Positions 61,779 through 64,000 of a DNA stretch of 64,000 bases are shown piece after piece. A model generated the notes under the pieces. The model was not told the DNA's origin, made no database searches, and worked only from the letters and a program-made list of their open reading frames with translations. Numbering within the stretch: the stretch's first letter is position 1; every line of letters starts with the position of its first letter. A program made the translations under genes and the position numbers. Source of the stretch: Treponema sp. (GTDB lineage: Bacteria > Spirochaetota > Spirochaetia > Treponematales > Treponemataceae); the NCBI GenBank assembly GCA_024402635.1, contig JAKSTJ010000006.1, positions 1 through 64,000 of the forward strand, written 5' to 3'.

Positions 61779-62873
61779 ATGGCATCTTACAAAGAATCTG
61801 GTGTAGACGTAGAAGAAGGTTACCGCGCTGTAAACAAGTACAAGGAACATGCAAAAAGAACTGCAATTCCAGGTCTTTTAACAGGATTGGGAAGTTTTAA
61901 TGGTATGTTTGAAGTTCCAAAAGGTATTAAAAATCCTGTAATTGTAAGTGGAACTGATGGTGTTGGTACTAAACTTGATATTGCTTTCAAGATGAATAAA
62001 TATGACACTGTTGGAATTGACTGTGTTGCAATGAGTGTTAATGATATTCTTTGTTCTGGTGTTCAGACTTTGTTCTTCCTTGATTATGTTGCATGTGGAA
62101 AACTTGATGCTGATGTTGCTGCTGATCTTGTAAAAGGTGTTGCTGATGGTTGTGTTGATACTGGATGTGCACTTCTTGGTGGGGAAACAGCTGAAATGCC
62201 TGATTTTTATGATGATGGTAAATATGATCTTGCAGGTTTTGGTGTTGGTGTTGGCGAAAAAGATGAAATGATTACTGGAGAGGCAATTAAAGACGGTGAT
62301 GTTCTTATTGGTCTTTCTTCAACAGGTGTTCATTCAAACGGTTTTAGCCTTGTTCGCAAACTTGTAAAAGATTTTAATGATCCATTTATTCTTGATGGAA
62401 AAGATACTGGAAAAACAATTGGTGAAGTTCTTTTAACTCCAACTCGTATTTATGTAAAACCAGTTATGGAAGTTCTTGAAAAATATCGTAAAGCAATTCA
62501 CGGTATGGTACATGTTACTGGTGGTGGATTCTATGAAAATATTCCACGTATGTATCCTAAAGCTAAAGATGGAAAAAAACAGTTGATTTCTGTGATTAAT
62601 CGTGGTAGTTGGGATATTCCTCCTGTTTTTGGTGAATTAATTAAGCGTGGAGCTGATTTAAATTCAATTTATAATACTTTCAATATGGGAATTGGTTTTG
62701 TTCTTGCTGTTAATTCAAAAGAAGCTGATGATATTATAAAGATGTTCAATGCAAATGCTTCTAAATATCATAAAGACTATTGTCCTGATATGAAGGCTTA
62801 TAAAATCGGTCGTGTTGAATATGCTGAAGGTGAAGCTTCAACTCAGAAAGAACAGGTTTTGTTTAAAGATTAA
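61779..62873 (+). CDS. purM: Phosphoribosylformylglycinamidine cyclo-ligase PurM
   Basis: PurM closes FGAM to AIR using ATP. The 364-residue protein has GTDGVGTKLDIAF, DCVAMSVNDILCSG, GGETAEMP, GLSSTGVHSNGFSLVRKL and HVTGGGFYENIPRM, all in family order. AGGAGC precedes the ATG. It lies in a run with purE and purN, though each gene has its own intergenic element, so they may be separate transcripts. A terminator follows. Confidence 0.95.
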   Translation: MASYKESGVDVEEGYRAVNKYKEHAKRTAIPGLLTGLGSFNGMFEVPKGIKNPVIVSGTDGVGTKLDIAFKMNKYDTVGIDCVAMSVNDILCSGVQTLFFLDYVACGKLDADVAADLVKGVADGCVDTGCALLGGETAEMPDFYDDGKYDLAGFGVGVGEKDEMITGEAIKDGDVLIGLSSTGVHSNGFSLVRKLVKDFNDPFILDGKDTGKTIGEVLLTPTRIYVKPVMEVLEKYRKAIHGMVHVTGGGFYENIPRMYPKAKDGKKQLISVINRGSWDIPPVFGELIKRGADLNSIYNTFNMGIGFVLAVNSKEADDIIKMFNANASKYHKDYCPDMKAYKIGRVEYAEGEASTQKEQVLFKD

Positions 62874-62898
62874 TTTCTAATTTTGATTTTTTTGATAA

Positions 62899-62938
62899 AA
62901 GGGCGCAGGTGAGAGTGATTTTACTTGTGCCTTTTTTA
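62899..62938 (+). terminator. Terminator after purM
   Basis: GGCGCAGGT (62902-62910) pairs with ACTTGTGCC (62923-62931), with two G-U pairs, and T residues follow. Confidence 0.75.
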
Positions 62939-62989
62939 ATTTTTTTAAATTGGGGACAGAGTAAATTTTCTCTTTTCCAGGAGTTTTAG

Positions 62990-63616
62990 ATGAAAAAATT
63001 AAAGGTTGCTGTTTTAGTTAGTGGTGGTGGAACAAATCTTCAGGCATTAATTGATTATGAAGCTGAACAAAAAAGTTCATGCCCTTATGAAATTGTTATT
63101 GTAATTTCTGATCATAAAGACGCATATGCATTGGAGCGAGCATCGAAAGCTGGCATATTTTCTGCAATAACAAGCCCTTATTCTGTAATGGGAAAAGAAA
63201 TCGCAATGGCTGCTTCTAGAGATGAAAAACGTATTGCCGTTTCGGATGCTGTTTTACGTTTATGTGAAGAAAAAGAAGTTGATGTAATTGTTCAGGCTGG
63301 TTGGTTAACTGTACTTGCAGGTAAAATTATTGATAAATATTCGAATAAAATTATAAATCTTCATCCAGCACTTCTTCCAAAATTTGGTGGAGTTGGTATG
63401 TGGGGACATCATGTACATGAAGCTGTTATTGCTGCTGGTGAAAAAGAGAGTGGTTGTACAATTCATTTAGTAAATGGTGAATGTGATGGTGGAAAAATCT
63501 TAATCCAGAAGAAAGTCCCAGTTTTGGAAGGTGATGATCCTGATTCACTGTATGCGAGAATTGCACCTGAAGAACATAAGGCTATTGTTGAAGGTTTACT
63601 TCTTCTCTGTAAATAA
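62990..63616 (+). CDS. purN: Phosphoribosylglycinamide formyltransferase PurN
   Basis: PurN formylates GAR with 10-formyl-THF in purine synthesis. The 208-residue protein has VLVSGGGTNLQALID at the start and NLHPALLPKFGG with the catalytic Asn and His. GWWGHHVHEAV-like GMWGHHVHEAVIAAGEKESG and NGECDGGKILIQ follow, the latter carrying the catalytic Asp. AGGAG precedes the ATG, and one GGGACAGAG copy (62953-62961) stands in the leader. Confidence 0.93.
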   Translation: MKKLKVAVLVSGGGTNLQALIDYEAEQKSSCPYEIVIVISDHKDAYALERASKAGIFSAITSPYSVMGKEIAMAASRDEKRIAVSDAVLRLCEEKEVDVIVQAGWLTVLAGKIIDKYSNKIINLHPALLPKFGGVGMWGHHVHEAVIAAGEKESGCTIHLVNGECDGGKILIQKKVPVLEGDDPDSLYARIAPEEHKAIVEGLLLLCK

Positions 63617-63659
63617 GGAATATTGGGATTTTTTGCTCTGTCCCCAATTTAATGAAAAA

Positions 63660-64000
63660 TTATTTGTCAAGTTTGAAGCTTAGTGGTAGTAATTGTTCTA
63701 ATGTAAAGATTTGATAATCTGATTGGCTTCTGGCTAAAATGATTTTGAAATCTTTTGAGCAGAATTCACTCATTACTTGACGACAAACTCCACATGGGGG
63801 ACAGAGCTCATTTAGTTCAATTTTGCCTGTTTTTAAGTTTTCTGGACCACCTGTTATAACTATTGCTTCAAAATCTTTTTGACCTTCGCTTACTGCTTTA
63901 AAAATTGCAGTTCTTTCAGCACAAATGCTTGGTCCGTATGCACCATTTTCGATATTACAGCCTCCATAAATGTTTCCATCTGATGTTAGTAATGCTGCTC
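63660..64000 (-). CDS. cdd: Cytidine deaminase, 5' end outside the window
   Basis: The last 112 codons of a cytidine deaminase, cut by the window edge. Zinc ligands are C26 in SICAERTAIF (with catalytic Glu) and C69 and C72 in PPCGVCRQVMSEF, numbered from the first visible residue. It salvages cytidine and deoxycytidine to uridine forms. The segment GGCNIENGAYGPS is typical of the family. A motif copy in antisense (63798-63806) encodes the LCPP just before the zinc pair. It converges on purN across a 43-bp gap holding another motif copy. Confidence 0.92.
   Translation of the reverse strand, partial: AALLTSDGNIYGGCNIENGAYGPSICAERTAIFKAVSEGQKDFEAIVITGGPENLKTGKIELNELCPPCGVCRQVMSEFCSKDFKIILARSQSDYQIFTLEQLLPLSFKLDK

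Larger units (their letters stand above)
1808..63806. repeat. Dispersed 9-mer GGGACAGAG, 35 exact copies
   Basis: First bases read by eye. Plus orientation: 21483, 21889, 21935, 24376, 33452, 39328, 39519, 39787, 46347, 46981, 50538, 52284, 56165, 56275, 56382, 58311, 61504, 62953, 63798. Minus orientation (CTCTGTCCC): 1808, 18775, 25076, 40238, 41456, 52924, 54633, 54881, 55373, 55756, 58839, 58951, 59019, 60899, 61540, 63636. Twenty-six copies are in genes, 14 sense and 12 antisense. One-mismatch versions occur at 24220, 36818, 48028, 48134, 58472, 59612 and 60936. Confidence 0.9.

Noticed and set aside
1808-63806. GGGACAGAG as Chi or KOPS-like polar signal
   Set aside because: Orientation is nearly balanced (19 to 16) and does not follow gene strand (14 sense, 12 antisense), unlike polar recombination or segregation motifs. 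A genome-wide test would be needed for certainty.
1808-63806. GGGACAGAG as a methylase or restriction recognition site
   Set aside because: Restriction sites are usually avoided, not enriched 100-fold or more, and the motif recurs at loop and terminator positions.
1-64000. tRNA, rRNA or CRISPR features
   Set aside because: I found no cloverleaf with a T-loop, no rRNA core and no regularly spaced direct repeats with spacers.

Overview
The window looks like chromosome of a host-associated Treponema-type spirochaete. Coding DNA is AT-rich. Many genes encode lipoproteins or signal-peptide envelope proteins, some ending as beta-barrels. The housekeeping proteins, including TsaD, Era, YchF, AroA, MraY and the PurE/M/N set, look like spirochaete or clostridial-type versions. 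I saw no rRNA, tRNA, CRISPR array, prophage or classical insertion sequence.

Layout. 0-13 kb: tsaD, a divergent polysaccharide deacetylase, thrH, an outer-membrane protein, an RsuA-type pseudouridine synthase, a glycosyltransferase, a chemoreceptor, an Rrf2 regulator with mnmA, and a histidine kinase/response regulator operon. 13-21 kb: TrmR-like methyltransferase, a 55-codon gene with an anchored metallopeptidase, an aldehyde/alcohol dehydrogenase pair, a lipoprotein, a YugP-type protease and citrate synthase. 21-27 kb: a seven-gene minus-strand run of mostly uncharacterised envelope genes, including a signal peptide-LolA-like-YidD fusion. 27-45 kb: VWA protein, galE, YwlG, exported nuclease, D12 DNA adenine methylase, aroA, a degenerate PurH-like protein, mraY, lipid glycosyltransferase, M20 peptidase, a membrane LuxR-type regulator with two envelope genes, ychF, an HD-GYP protein and era. 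45-54 kb: glycogen breakdown (glgX, glgP) and a polar amino-acid ABC transporter whose binding protein is circularly permuted. 54-64 kb: FAD oxidoreductase, SH3/M48/CHASE2-cyclase operon, a RAYT-type Y1 transposase, purE, purM, purN and a truncated cdd.

The strongest unexplained signal is a 9-mer, GGGACAGAG, often within AATTGGGGACAGAGCAAA. I read 35 exact copies on both strands against a rough expectation of about 0.1. Twenty-six copies lie inside genes, in several reading frames. Some copies pair into 21-23 bp hairpins around purE, and others bound a roughly 107-110 bp composite palindromic element. This behaves like an uptake signal sequence or the seed of a REPIN family, and a RAYT transposase gene sits among the copies.

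Other highlights are the permuted binding protein, the PurH-like protein that has lost catalytic signatures, paired ACCNNGGTT operator-like sites at both membrane-LuxR loci, an 11-bp-phased direct repeat next to the two-component system, a candidate structured small RNA, and many genes whose -10 box lies 6-10 nt from the ATG with no Shine-Dalgarno, suggesting widespread leaderless transcription.
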